From Bacteroidales bacterium UBA4295 (GTDB lineage Bacteria; Bacteroidota; Bacteroidia; Bacteroidales; Paludibacteraceae), in assembly GCA_002395805.1 (NCBI GenBank), contig DGVB01000035.1, positions 18,282-34,735 on the forward strand: a stretch of DNA of 16,454 nt. Direction: 5' to 3'. Each line of letters begins with the position of its first letter. Within the stretch, counting starts at the first letter, position 1. Below, in pieces: positions 1 to 7,563 of this stretch. The position numbers and the translations under genes were made by a program. The notes beneath the pieces are model-generated. The model worked only from the letters and a program-made list of their open reading frames with translations, was not told the DNA's origin and searched no databases.

Positions 1-5
1 CGCTG

Positions 6-36
6 CAAAGTTACAACTTTTTTTGCATATATGCAA
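6..36 (-). promoter_or_regulatory. Divergent Bacteroidetes promoter reading left out of the window
   Basis: On the minus strand TTG (36-34) is followed by 20 bases and then TAACTTTG (13-6), which matches the Bacteroidetes -33/-7 consensus TTTG / TAnnTTTG. The transcription start would fall at about the left window edge, so the gene served lies outside and cannot be named. The spacing is identical to that of the two other promoters found here (rel, and the regulator at the right end). Confidence 0.65.
23..36. promoter_or_regulatory. 14-bp perfect palindrome in the divergent promoter region
   Basis: TTGCATATATGCAA is its own reverse complement and overlaps the -33 element of the leftward promoter. 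TTGCAT also occurs at 62-67 and at 74-79, where it forms the -33 region of the rel promoter. It could be an operator between the two divergent genes. It could also be a by-product of the TTGCATA promoter motif folding on itself. No regulator is implied directly. Confidence 0.35.
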
Positions 37-73
37 GATTTATACCAAATAAAGACAGATTTTGCATTTTTTC

Positions 74-104
74 TTGCATAATTCATTTTTTTTTTGTACC
101 TTTG
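74..104 (+). promoter_or_regulatory. Promoter of rel
   Basis: TTG at 74-76, a 20-base spacer that includes a run of ten T (86-95), and TACCTTTG at 97-104 form a textbook Bacteroidetes sigma promoter. Transcription should begin near 110, leaving a leader of only about 14 bases before the ATG at 124. This decides the rel start: a TTG start at 94 in the same frame would lie inside the -7 region and upstream of the mRNA. Confidence 0.8.
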
Positions 105-123
105 CGCGGTATTTTGGATTTAT

Positions 124-2364
124 ATGCAGAAAAGTGAATTCACACCGGAAGAGGACCTGATGATTCGTCAGGAGTTTGAGGCGCTGCTCGACGACTATGC
201 CCATACTCTCCACAGCCAAAAAGTGGAGCTCATCACGCATGCATTCAATTTTGCGTACAAGGCGCACTACGGTGTGCGCAGGTTAAGCGGCGAACCGTAT
301 ATCATGCACCCGCTTGCCGTAGCGCGTATCTGCGTAAGACAAATCGGTCTGGGTAGTACCAGCATCTGTGCGGCGCTACTGCATGACGTAGTAGAAGATA
401 CCGATTATACCGAGCAGGACATTGCCGGTCTTTTCGGAGACAAGATCGCTCAGATCGTAGGCGGTCTGACGAAGATCAGCGGCGGCGTGTTCGGTCCGCA
501 AGCGAGCGAGCAGGCGGAGAACTTCCGCAAGTTGCTGCTAACCATCAGCGACGATATCCGTGTGGTACTCATCAAGATAGCCGACCGGTTGCACAACATG
601 CGTACCTTGGGTTCGCAGCCCAAAGACAAACAATACAAGATCGCCGGCGAGACCCAATATATCTATGCCCCGCTGGCTCACCGTCTGGGTCTATTCCCCA
701 TCAAAACGGAGTTGGAGGATCTCAGTTTCAAATACGAGCACCCCGAGACATGGCAGGAGATACACGACAAGCTCGAAGCCATCAAGGGCAGCAAGCTGGA
801 GGACTACGAGGCCTTCTCCGCTCCTATCCGTGAGCGGCTGGAGAGCATGGGCTACACCTTCACAATGAAAGCCCGCATCAAATCGGTCTATTCGATTTGG
901 AAGAAGATGGTAAGGCAGCAATGCGCCTTCGAGGACGTATATGACCTGATGGCGGTGCGAATCATCTTCACGCCCAACGAGTCGATGAGCGAGAAAGACC
1001 AGTGCTGGATGATATACTCCGCTATCACGGAGATCTACCGTCCACATCCGGAGCGCATCCGCGACTGGATCTCCACACCGAAAGCGAACGGATACGAAGC
1101 CTTGCATGTGACCGTGATGGGCAAGAACGGCGAATGGGTGGAGGTACAGATCCGCACCGACCGGATGCACGAGATAGCCGAACACGGTTATGCAGCCCAT
1201 TGGAAATACAAGACCGGCGAGAGCGACGACGGGTTGGACAAATGGATTCAGGAGATCAAGGAAGTGTTAGCCCACCCGGACAAAGACGCGATGGAGTTTC
1301 TCGGCACTTTCAAACTCAATCTCTTTGCCCAAGAGGTATTCGTTTTCACGCCGAAGGGTGAGATCAAGACCCTGCCCCAAGGCGCGACGGTATTAGACTT
1401 CGCTTTCCTGCTCCACTCGGAGTTGGGCGAACATTGTATCGGCGCGAAAGTGAACCACTCGCTGGTGCCCATGTCGTACCAGTTACGCGGCGGAGACCAG
1501 ATTGAGATATTAACCTCGAATAGCCAGCATCCTCAGCGCGAATGGCTACACATGGTGACCACCGCGCGAGCCAAGAACGGACTGAACCAATATTTCCGCC
1601 GCGAAGAGAGACACTATATCAAGCACGGAGAGAAATTAGTGGAAGACGCAATCCAGATGGATAAAGACCTGACGGAGAACCGCGATTTGGTTTTGGCACA
1701 GTTATTGAACTACTATGATCTGACGCAACCCAATGAGTTGTATGAGCAGGTGGGACAAGGCTCTATCCGGCTGGATAATATCCACGAAATCGTCTTCCCC
1801 AGACGCAGCTGGCGCGAATACATCCCGTTTATCGGAAAGACAAACCCCACCCCGACCCTCCCCACAAAGGAGGGCGAAAAGGAGATCGTGAAGCCGAAGA
1901 AAGGCCCGCACACGATTGTCCTGACGGACGAGAACTTAGGGAAAGAGTACATGCTGAGCCACTGCTGCCACCCAATCCCGGGAGACGAGGTTCTGGGTTA
2001 CCTCGACGAGAAAGGAATGATGCAGATCCACAAAGTGGACTGCCCCGAGGCTGCGCTGCTGAAGACCAGTTACGGCAAGCGGCTGTACTCCGCGACATGG
2101 AATACCCACCGCGTACAATCGTTTGTAGAGACAATCGAGTTGAAAGGAATAGACAAATTCGGTGTGTTCATCCAAGTGCTGCAAGCCATCACAACGGATT
2201 TCCATATCAACATGCGCGCCATCAACATCTCCTCCGAAGACGGGATCTTCAAAGGCACAATGGAGATATATGTATATGACCGCTCGGAGCTGAACGAATT
2301 GCTCAAAGCGCTCCGCAAAATAGACAACATTAAAGAAGTAAAACGGATTGATAATTTAGTATGA
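124..2364 (+). CDS. rel: Bifunctional (p)ppGpp synthetase/hydrolase, Rel/SpoT family
   Basis: Makes and degrades the alarmone (p)ppGpp, the cytoplasmic signal of amino-acid and other starvation. The 746 residues show the full long-RSH layout. An HD hydrolase domain spans about 40-190, with HDVVEDT at 87-93 and IADRLHNMRTL at 152-162, so hydrolase residues look intact. The synthetase domain is about 240-365 (YDLMAVRI, ANGYEALH, EVQIRT). The TGS domain is about 403-465, the Cys-rich module carries HCCHPIPGDE at 613-622, and the ACT domain is about 664-740. The ATG at 124 is chosen because the promoter lies at 74-104. An odd Pro/Thr-rich segment at residues 573-585 comes from a palindromic repeat (1843-1880) in the linker before the Cys-rich module. 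The gene ends in an ATGA overlap with the next gene. Confidence 0.97.
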   Translation: MQKSEFTPEEDLMIRQEFEALLDDYAHTLHSQKVELITHAFNFAYKAHYGVRRLSGEPYIMHPLAVARICVRQIGLGSTSICAALLHDVVEDTDYTEQDIAGLFGDKIAQIVGGLTKISGGVFGPQASEQAENFRKLLLTISDDIRVVLIKIADRLHNMRTLGSQPKDKQYKIAGETQYIYAPLAHRLGLFPIKTELEDLSFKYEHPETWQEIHDKLEAIKGSKLEDYEAFSAPIRERLESMGYTFTMKARIKSVYSIWKKMVRQQCAFEDVYDLMAVRIIFTPNESMSEKDQCWMIYSAITEIYRPHPERIRDWISTPKANGYEALHVTVMGKNGEWVEVQIRTDRMHEIAEHGYAAHWKYKTGESDDGLDKWIQEIKEVLAHPDKDAMEFLGTFKLNLFAQEVFVFTPKGEIKTLPQGATVLDFAFLLHSELGEHCIGAKVNHSLVPMSYQLRGGDQIEILTSNSQHPQREWLHMVTTARAKNGLNQYFRREERHYIKHGEKLVEDAIQMDKDLTENRDLVLAQLLNYYDLTQPNELYEQVGQGSIRLDNIHEIVFPRRSWREYIPFIGKTNPTPTLPTKEGEKEIVKPKKGPHTIVLTDENLGKEYMLSHCCHPIPGDEVLGYLDEKGMMQIHKVDCPEAALLKTSYGKRLYSATWNTHRVQSFVETIELKGIDKFGVFIQVLQAITTDFHINMRAINISSEDGIFKGTMEIYVYDRSELNELLKALRKIDNIKEVKRIDNLV
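1843..1880 (+). repeat. Palindromic GC-rich repeat inserted in frame in rel
   Basis: A C-rich arm (1843-1863) is followed by GGAGGG at 1869-1874. CCCTCC at 1856-1861 pairs perfectly with it around a 7-base loop. The composition contrasts with the surrounding gene. The encoded residues NPTPTLPTKEGE (574-585) resemble the peptide produced when dispersed CCCC/GGGG palindromes are translated in Bacteroidetes genomes; this is recognition from memory, not a search. It lies in the linker between the helical region and the Cys-rich module, where extra residues should be tolerated. Confidence 0.6.
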
Positions 2365-3440
2365 AAAAGATTTTCAGTACTCTCTGCATGGCTCTTGTAG
2401 CAGTAGCCATGATGGGTCAAAACCCTGTAATCACTTTTGTAAAGACCGAGCATGATTTCGGTAAAATCAACGAAGCCGACGGACGTGTCTCCACCGTCTT
2501 TGAGTTTAAGAACGAGGGTATGGCTCCTCTGATCCTGAGCAATGTGCGCGCATCCTGCGGTTGCACCACTCCGACTTGGACGAAAGAGCCGATTGAGCCG
2601 GGCCAGACAGGCAGTATCACCGTGACTTACAACCCCAACGGCCGTCCTGGAAAGTTCCAGAAGACAGTGACCATCACATCGAACGCCAGCGAACCCACCA
2701 AGCGCGTGTATATCAAAGGTGAAGTGATACCGAAGCAAGCCAAACCTGTAAACAAATACACGATTGCAGTAGGTGACATGAGTATGAAGAGCCTCGTGCT
2801 CGATTTAGGTACCATCAAGAAAGGCGAAATGGGCAAAGGCGAGTTGGAATACACCAACCTGACGAAAGAGGATCACTCTGTAGAATTAGCAACCAGCGGT
2901 ATGGATACCTATCTGATTAATCAGGTAACCCTGCCGGCCGTTAAGCCGAACGAGATCGGTAAATTTATTTTCGCTCTCGACACCAAAGCAGCCAAACTAT
3001 ACGGTCCGATGGAGGTATATGCCTACGTGGTAGTAGACGGAAAGAAGAATATCTCCGAGCCCTACAAACTGACCATTAAGGCCAATATCGTAGAGGATTT
3101 CAGCAATCTGAGCGTAGAGGAGAAACAGCAGGCTCCGATCATGGAGGTGCCGGCAGAGTTCAATGCAGGCAAGATAGCCAAAGGCAAGAATCTGAAGTTC
3201 TACTTCCCGATTAAGAACAGCGGAGCTAACCCGTTAGAGATACGCCGCGTCTATAGTTCGGATAAGAGTTTGAGTTTCAAAACCCCGAAAGCCATCAAAA
3301 CGGGCAGAAAAGGTAATATCGGTATGGAAATCAACACCAAAGGTCTCCAGGCCGGCAATTATACCCGCGAGATTGTAGTCATCACCAACGACTACGCCAA
3401 CTCTATCAAACGTATCAAAGTTAACTTCGTAGTAGAGTGA
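2361..3440 (+). CDS. Secreted DUF1573 protein with repeated Ig-like domains
   Basis: Probable periplasmic or surface protein of 359 residues; its biochemical role is unknown. It starts with a cleavable signal peptide (KK, then a hydrophobic stretch to about residue 19). DUF1573 is a mainly Bacteroidetes family of Ig-like beta-sandwiches. The first domain, about 25-125, has the HDFGKI start and the typical SCGCT motif. A second DUF1573-like copy covers about 262-358 (FNAGKIAKG ... PLEIRRVYSS). The middle part, about 140-250, is a more diverged beta-rich unit with a GTIKKGE start, so three tandem units are likely. The start codon overlaps the rel stop (ATGA), which implies translational coupling. 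No Cys lipobox is present, so a soluble form is expected. Confidence 0.88.
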   Translation: MKKIFSTLCMALVAVAMMGQNPVITFVKTEHDFGKINEADGRVSTVFEFKNEGMAPLILSNVRASCGCTTPTWTKEPIEPGQTGSITVTYNPNGRPGKFQKTVTITSNASEPTKRVYIKGEVIPKQAKPVNKYTIAVGDMSMKSLVLDLGTIKKGEMGKGELEYTNLTKEDHSVELATSGMDTYLINQVTLPAVKPNEIGKFIFALDTKAAKLYGPMEVYAYVVVDGKKNISEPYKLTIKANIVEDFSNLSVEEKQQAPIMEVPAEFNAGKIAKGKNLKFYFPIKNSGANPLEIRRVYSSDKSLSFKTPKAIKTGRKGNIGMEINTKGLQAGNYTREIVVITNDYANSIKRIKVNFVVE

Positions 3441-4534
3441 TAGACCATCCAGAAAATAGCGACGAGTTCAAAGGACTGACGGTTAACGCAGGTGTAGAGA
3501 ACCTGCCATCCGTCAATCCTTATGCCACCTTCCGCCGTAAAAAGACAGTGCTTACCCCCGAAGCGTACTTCGAGGGTATCCGTCGTGGGGACATGACCAT
3601 TTTAAGCCAGGCAGTAACGCTTGTGGAGAGCAATCTGCTCGCCGACCAAGCTATTGCACAGAAGGTGATTGAGTTATGTCTACCTTATGCCGGGAACTCT
3701 ATTCGTGTAGGTATCACAGGTGTACCGGGCGCCGGCAAATCGACCTTCATTGAAGCGCTGGGTATCGAACTATGCAACCGAGGCAAACACTTGGCAGTAC
3801 TCGCTATCGACCCCTCGAGCGAACGAAGCAAGGGTTCCATTTTAGGCGACAAGACACGTATGAATGAGTTGTCCGTCAAGTCGAATGCCTTTATCCGTCC
3901 CAGTCCATCAGCCGGTTCATTAGGAGGCGTGGCCCGCAAGACACGCGAGACCATCGTGCTATGCGAAGCAGCTGGTTTTGACACGATACTGCTGGAGACC
4001 GTAGGTGTTGGTCAATCTGAGACAGCAGCACACTCGATGGTAGATTATTTTCTGCTGCTGCAAGTAACCGGTACAGGCGATGAACTACAAGGCATCAAAC
4101 GAGGTATCATGGAGATGGCCGATGGTATTGCCATCAATAAATGCGATGGTAATAATATTGAACGTGCGCGCGTTGCGCGCGTGAGCTTCAAGAATGCTCT
4201 GGCGCTCTTCCCACCATCAGAATCAGGTTGGCAGCCCGATGCCATTTGCTGCTCTTCCATTGATCACAGCGGCGTAATGGAGGTATGGGAGAATATCGAA
4301 GAGTATATCGCCTTCACGAAGAAGAACGGTTTCTTCGAAGCCCACCGTACCGAGCAAGCCAAATACTGGATGTACGAGACGATTAACCAAGCGCTTTTGG
4401 ATGGTTTTTACAAGAACGAACAGATGGAGCACCAGATCGAAGTGGCAGAGCGACAAGTACTCAACAACGAGATCAGCAGTTTCGTAGCTGCACACAATTT
4501 ACTAACCGAATATGGCAGGACAAAGCAAAAATAA
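3437..4534 (+). CDS. meaB: MeaB/ArgK-type G3E GTPase, methylmalonyl-CoA mutase chaperone
   Basis: Cytoplasmic GTPase of 365 residues. The family protects and reloads adenosylcobalamin-dependent methylmalonyl-CoA mutase, which joins succinate and propionate metabolism in Bacteroidales. Visible motifs are the P-loop GVPGAGKST (95-103), AIDPSS (123-128), the conserved RPSPSAGSLGG segment (154-164), the switch II segment ETVGVGQSE (187-195) and the base-specificity motif NKCD (234-237). The start is a GTG at 3437 overlapping the previous stop (GTGA); no ATG lies upstream in frame, and the next one would cut into the N-terminal helical region. The mutase genes are not in this window. Its 3' end overlaps dnaB by 23 bases. 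A strong GC hairpin lies inside the gene at 4163-4183. Confidence 0.95.
   Translation: MIDHPENSDEFKGLTVNAGVENLPSVNPYATFRRKKTVLTPEAYFEGIRRGDMTILSQAVTLVESNLLADQAIAQKVIELCLPYAGNSIRVGITGVPGAGKSTFIEALGIELCNRGKHLAVLAIDPSSERSKGSILGDKTRMNELSVKSNAFIRPSPSAGSLGGVARKTRETIVLCEAAGFDTILLETVGVGQSETAAHSMVDYFLLLQVTGTGDELQGIKRGIMEMADGIAINKCDGNNIERARVARVSFKNALALFPPSESGWQPDAICCSSIDHSGVMEVWENIEEYIAFTKKNGFFEAHRTEQAKYWMYETINQALLDGFYKNEQMEHQIEVAERQVLNNEISSFVAAHNLLTEYGRTKQK
4163..4183 (+). other. Strong GC hairpin inside meaB
   Basis: GCGCGC (4166-4171) and GCGCGC (4175-4180) are separated by GTT, and the stem extends by two G:U pairs and one C:G pair. It encodes the ARVARV segment just after the NKCD motif. The protein length here matches my memory of related MeaB proteins, so it is probably codon choice and not an insertion, but it is by far the most GC-dense hairpin in this operon. 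Confidence 0.45.
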
Positions 4535-6086
4535 CAAACGCCCCCAACCGGCCACCATCATCAAAGTGGGAGCCAACGAAATGGGCAAACTTCCTCCTCA
4601 AGCTCAAGAGCTGGAGGACTCCGTTTTGGGTGCCATCATGATCGAAAAAGATGCTTACGGGACTGTGGCGGACTTGCTGCGTCCCGAAGTATTCTACAAA
4701 GACCAGAACCGACTCGTCTATGAGGCTATCCGGGAATTGGCGGTTAAAGATCTGCCTATTGATATCTTGTCGGTAGGAGAGAAAATGCGCTCCATGGGCA
4801 CGTTGGAGAAGGCTGGCGGCGCCGTTTATCTGGCGGATTTAACACGTCGTGTGGCTTCTACAGCTCATTTGCGCTACCATGCAGAGATTATATCCAAGAA
4901 AGCTACGGCTCGCGATATCATAGCCCTTGCAGCCCAGATAGAAGAGAAAGGTTTCGATGAGACTCAGGATATTGACGAACTGATGCAGGAGGCAGAATCA
5001 GGCATCTTTGAGATCTCCCAACGCGCGCAGAAGCGCGACGTGACGCAGATAGATCCCGTGATAGAAGAAGCCTTCGCCCGCATGGAGAAAGCTGCAAAAA
5101 ACACCGGTTCTATCAGCGGTATTCCATCCGGTTTCCACGCATTGGATAAGATTACCTCGGGCTGGCAGACCCCCGACCTCATCATCATCGCCGCCCGTCC
5201 TGCAATGGGTAAGACCGCTTTTGTACTCTCTATGGCCAAGAATATGGCCGTTGATCGCGAGATACCGGTAGCTATCTTCTCGCTGGAGATGAGTAACGTG
5301 CAGCTCGTCAACCGTCTGATCATGAATGTGTGCGAGATAGAGGGCGACAAGATCAAGACCGGCAAAATGAGCAAAGAGGACACGAAGCGCCTCAACACAA
5401 AGATCAACATCATGAAGGGCAAACCGCTCTATCTGGACGACACCCCTTCCCTCTCGATCTTCGAGTTACGCTCCAAAGCGCGTAAGTTAGTGCGCGAAAA
5501 AGGTATTCGGATGATCATCATCGACTACCTGCAGCTCATGAACGCCCAGGGTTCTTCATTCGGCAGTCGCGAACAAGAGGTAAGTATCATCTCCCGCAAT
5601 CTCAAAGCGCTCGCTAAAGAGTTGGATATCCCAATTATCGCTCTATCGCAATTGAACCGAGGTGTAGAAGCACGTCAGGGAGTAGAAGGCAAGACGCCGC
5701 AGTTGAGTGATTTGCGTGAGTCCGGTGCTATCGAGCAGGACGCCGACATGGTATGTTTTATCCATCGGCCGGAGTACTACCATCTCTACAACGACGACAA
5801 GACCGGTAAGGACCTGCGCGGATTGGCACAAATTATCGTAGCCAAACACCGTAACGGTGCTACCGACAGCATATGGCTTCGTTTCCGTGGCAAATATGCG
5901 AAATTCCAAAATGAAGACGAGGCCATAGATCCGGACGAAATAGGAGGTCCGACAAACGCAGAGAGCGTCTCCATCCAGTCCAGCATGAATAGTGATTTAG
6001 GCGCCGTATCTTTCGGGCAACAAATGAGTCCCGATGGCGCATCTATCAACGGATTAGGAGAAGATCTAAGTCAATATCAATTATAG
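4512..6086 (+). CDS. dnaB: Replicative DNA helicase DnaB
   Basis: Hexameric 5'-3' helicase that unwinds DNA at the replication fork and recruits primase. The 524 residues contain the N-terminal helical domain at about 27-130 (PPQAQELEDSVLGAIM), a linker at about 140-195 and the RecA-like ATPase domain from about 200. The latter carries Walker A ARPAMGKTA (228-236), Walker B MIIIDYLQLM (334-343), and SQLNRGVEAR and LRESGAIEQDADMV further on. Length is slightly above average because of a polar N-terminus (1-25) and an acidic, Ser/Gly-rich C-terminal tail (about 465-524). The coding sequence runs through the ATPase motifs without an intein, a common insertion site in this family. The start overlaps the end of meaB by 23 bases. 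Confidence 0.97.
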   Translation: MAGQSKNNKRPQPATIIKVGANEMGKLPPQAQELEDSVLGAIMIEKDAYGTVADLLRPEVFYKDQNRLVYEAIRELAVKDLPIDILSVGEKMRSMGTLEKAGGAVYLADLTRRVASTAHLRYHAEIISKKATARDIIALAAQIEEKGFDETQDIDELMQEAESGIFEISQRAQKRDVTQIDPVIEEAFARMEKAAKNTGSISGIPSGFHALDKITSGWQTPDLIIIAARPAMGKTAFVLSMAKNMAVDREIPVAIFSLEMSNVQLVNRLIMNVCEIEGDKIKTGKMSKEDTKRLNTKINIMKGKPLYLDDTPSLSIFELRSKARKLVREKGIRMIIIDYLQLMNAQGSSFGSREQEVSIISRNLKALAKELDIPIIALSQLNRGVEARQGVEGKTPQLSDLRESGAIEQDADMVCFIHRPEYYHLYNDDKTGKDLRGLAQIIVAKHRNGATDSIWLRFRGKYAKFQNEDEAIDPDEIGGPTNAESVSIQSSMNSDLGAVSFGQQMSPDGASINGLGEDLSQYQL

Positions 6087-6106
6087 ATAAAAGTCGAAAG
6101 ATAAAA
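6086..6106 (+). repeat. Heptad repeat GATAAAA-GTCGAAA-GATAAAA before asnS
   Basis: Three consecutive 7-base units run from the last base of the dnaB stop codon to four bases before the asnS ATG, so they fill nearly the whole 24-base intergenic gap. Units 1 and 3 are identical. The A-rich sequence may also serve as the leader in place of a Shine-Dalgarno site. It matches the period of the repeats at 10916-10936 and 12893-12920. Confidence 0.55.
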
Positions 6107-6110
6107 GCAC

Positions 6111-7508
6111 ATGAAAAGAACAGTAATTATAGATGCGTTGAAGCGCACCGATTTTGGAGCAGAAATTAATGTACGCGGCTGGGTTCGCAGCCGTCGCGGC
6201 AATAAGAATGTCTCGTTCATTGCCCTGAACGATGGCTCTACCATAAAGAATATCCAGATCGTAGTGGATTTGGAGAAATTCAGCGAGGAGCAACTGAAAC
6301 CGGTTACAACGGGTTCTTGTATCTCCGCCACCGGTATTCTTGTAGAGAGTCAAGGCGCAGGCCAAGCCGTTGAGATCCAGTTGACAGCACTGGAGGTTTA
6401 CGGAACCGCCGACCCTGAGAAATATCCGCTGCAGAAGAAAGGTCTCTCGATGGAATTTCTCCGTACAGTAGCTCATCTCCGCCCAAGGACCAATACCTTT
6501 GGCGCTGTATTCCGCATTCGCCATAATATGGCAATGGCTATCCATACCTATTTCCACGAGCACGGCTATTTCTATTTCCATACGCCACTCATCACAGCCA
6601 GCGATTGCGAAGGTGCAGGCCAGATGTTCCAGGTGACAACCAAGAACCTCTATAACCTCAAGTATGACGAGAACGGACAGATAGACTATAGCGACGATTT
6701 CTTCGGCAAACAGGCGGCCTTGACCGTCAGCGGCCAACTTGAAGGCGAATTAGGCGCCATGGCACTCGGTAAAATCTACACTTTCGGTCCTACTTTCCGT
6801 GCAGAGAACAGCAATACGCCGCGTCACTTGGCAGAGTTCTGGATGATTGAACCCGAAGTAGCGTTTATCCAGAAGGACGAGTTGATGGATCTGGAAGAGG
6901 ATTTCATCAAATACTGTGTTCGTTGGGCGTTAGACCACTGTATGGACGATCTGGAATTTCTGAACCAGTTTGTGGACAAAGGCCTGATTGAACGTCTGCG
7001 GTCCGTAGTGGACACCGAATTTATCCGTTTGCCGTACACAGAAGGTATTCGCATTCTACAGGAGGCTATCAAAAACGGCAAGAAATTTGAATTCCCATGC
7101 AACTGGGGCGATGACTTGAGTTCCGAGCATGAGCGTTTCCTTGTAGAAGAACACTTCAACAAACCGGTTATTATGACCGACTACCCAAAGGATATCAAAG
7201 CATTCTATATGAAAATCAACGAGGATGGCAAGACCGTGCAAGGAACCGATGTACTTTTCCCGCAGATAGGTGAGATTATCGGTGGCAGCGTGCGCGAGGA
7301 GAGTCTCGAATTGCTGAACGCAGAGATTGAACGCCGCCATATACCGATGAAAGATATGTGGTGGTATCTCGACACCCGCCGTTTCGGCTCGGCACCTCAC
7401 GCAGGTTTCGGTCTCGGTTTCGAGCGCCTTATGCTCTTTGTCACCGGAATGCAGAACATACGCGACGTCATCCCGTTCCCGCGTACACCGAAGACCGCAG
7501 AGTTTTAA
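6111..7508 (+). CDS. asnS: Asparaginyl-tRNA synthetase
   Basis: Class IIb aminoacyl-tRNA synthetase charging tRNA-Asn with asparagine in the cytoplasm. Its 465 residues match the usual size. An N-terminal OB-fold anticodon-binding domain (about 15-100, [23 protein letters not shown]) is followed by the catalytic core. Class II motif 2 is [21 protein letters not shown] (229-249), and motif 3 near the C-terminus is [15 protein letters not shown] followed by [11 protein letters not shown]. The [16 protein letters not shown] stretch favours AsnRS over AspRS. It follows dnaB by 24 bases on the same strand and is probably co-transcribed. No T-box or other leader is visible. Confidence 0.97.
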   Translation: MKRTVIIDALKRTDFGAEINVRGWVRSRRGNKNVSFIALNDGSTIKNIQIVVDLEKFSEEQLKPVTTGSCISATGILVESQGAGQAVEIQLTALEVYGTADPEKYPLQKKGLSMEFLRTVAHLRPRTNTFGAVFRIRHNMAMAIHTYFHEHGYFYFHTPLITASDCEGAGQMFQVTTKNLYNLKYDENGQIDYSDDFFGKQAALTVSGQLEGELGAMALGKIYTFGPTFRAENSNTPRHLAEFWMIEPEVAFIQKDELMDLEEDFIKYCVRWALDHCMDDLEFLNQFVDKGLIERLRSVVDTEFIRLPYTEGIRILQEAIKNGKKFEFPCNWGDDLSSEHERFLVEEHFNKPVIMTDYPKDIKAFYMKINEDGKTVQGTDVLFPQIGEIIGGSVREESLELLNAEIERRHIPMKDMWWYLDTRRFGSAPHAGFGLGFERLMLFVTGMQNIRDVIPFPRTPKTAEF

Positions 7509-7563
7509 GAGCAGAAAATCAGAATAGAAGAAAAAATCCATAAAAACACTAACAAACAATCGT

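Noticed and set aside
94..123. TTG start extending rel by 10 residues
   Set aside because: It lies in the promoter itself (-7 box 97-104), upstream of the predicted transcript start; the ATG at 124 fits.
2070..2738. 222-codon antisense reading frame across the rel/DUF1573 junction
   Set aside because: It spans the antisense of two well-supported genes and shows no recognisable motif.
4166..4183. Possible 9-base tandem duplication (ARVARV) in meaB
   Set aside because: The protein segment has the same length as I remember for related MeaB proteins, so an insertion is unlikely; only the hairpin is kept as an observation.
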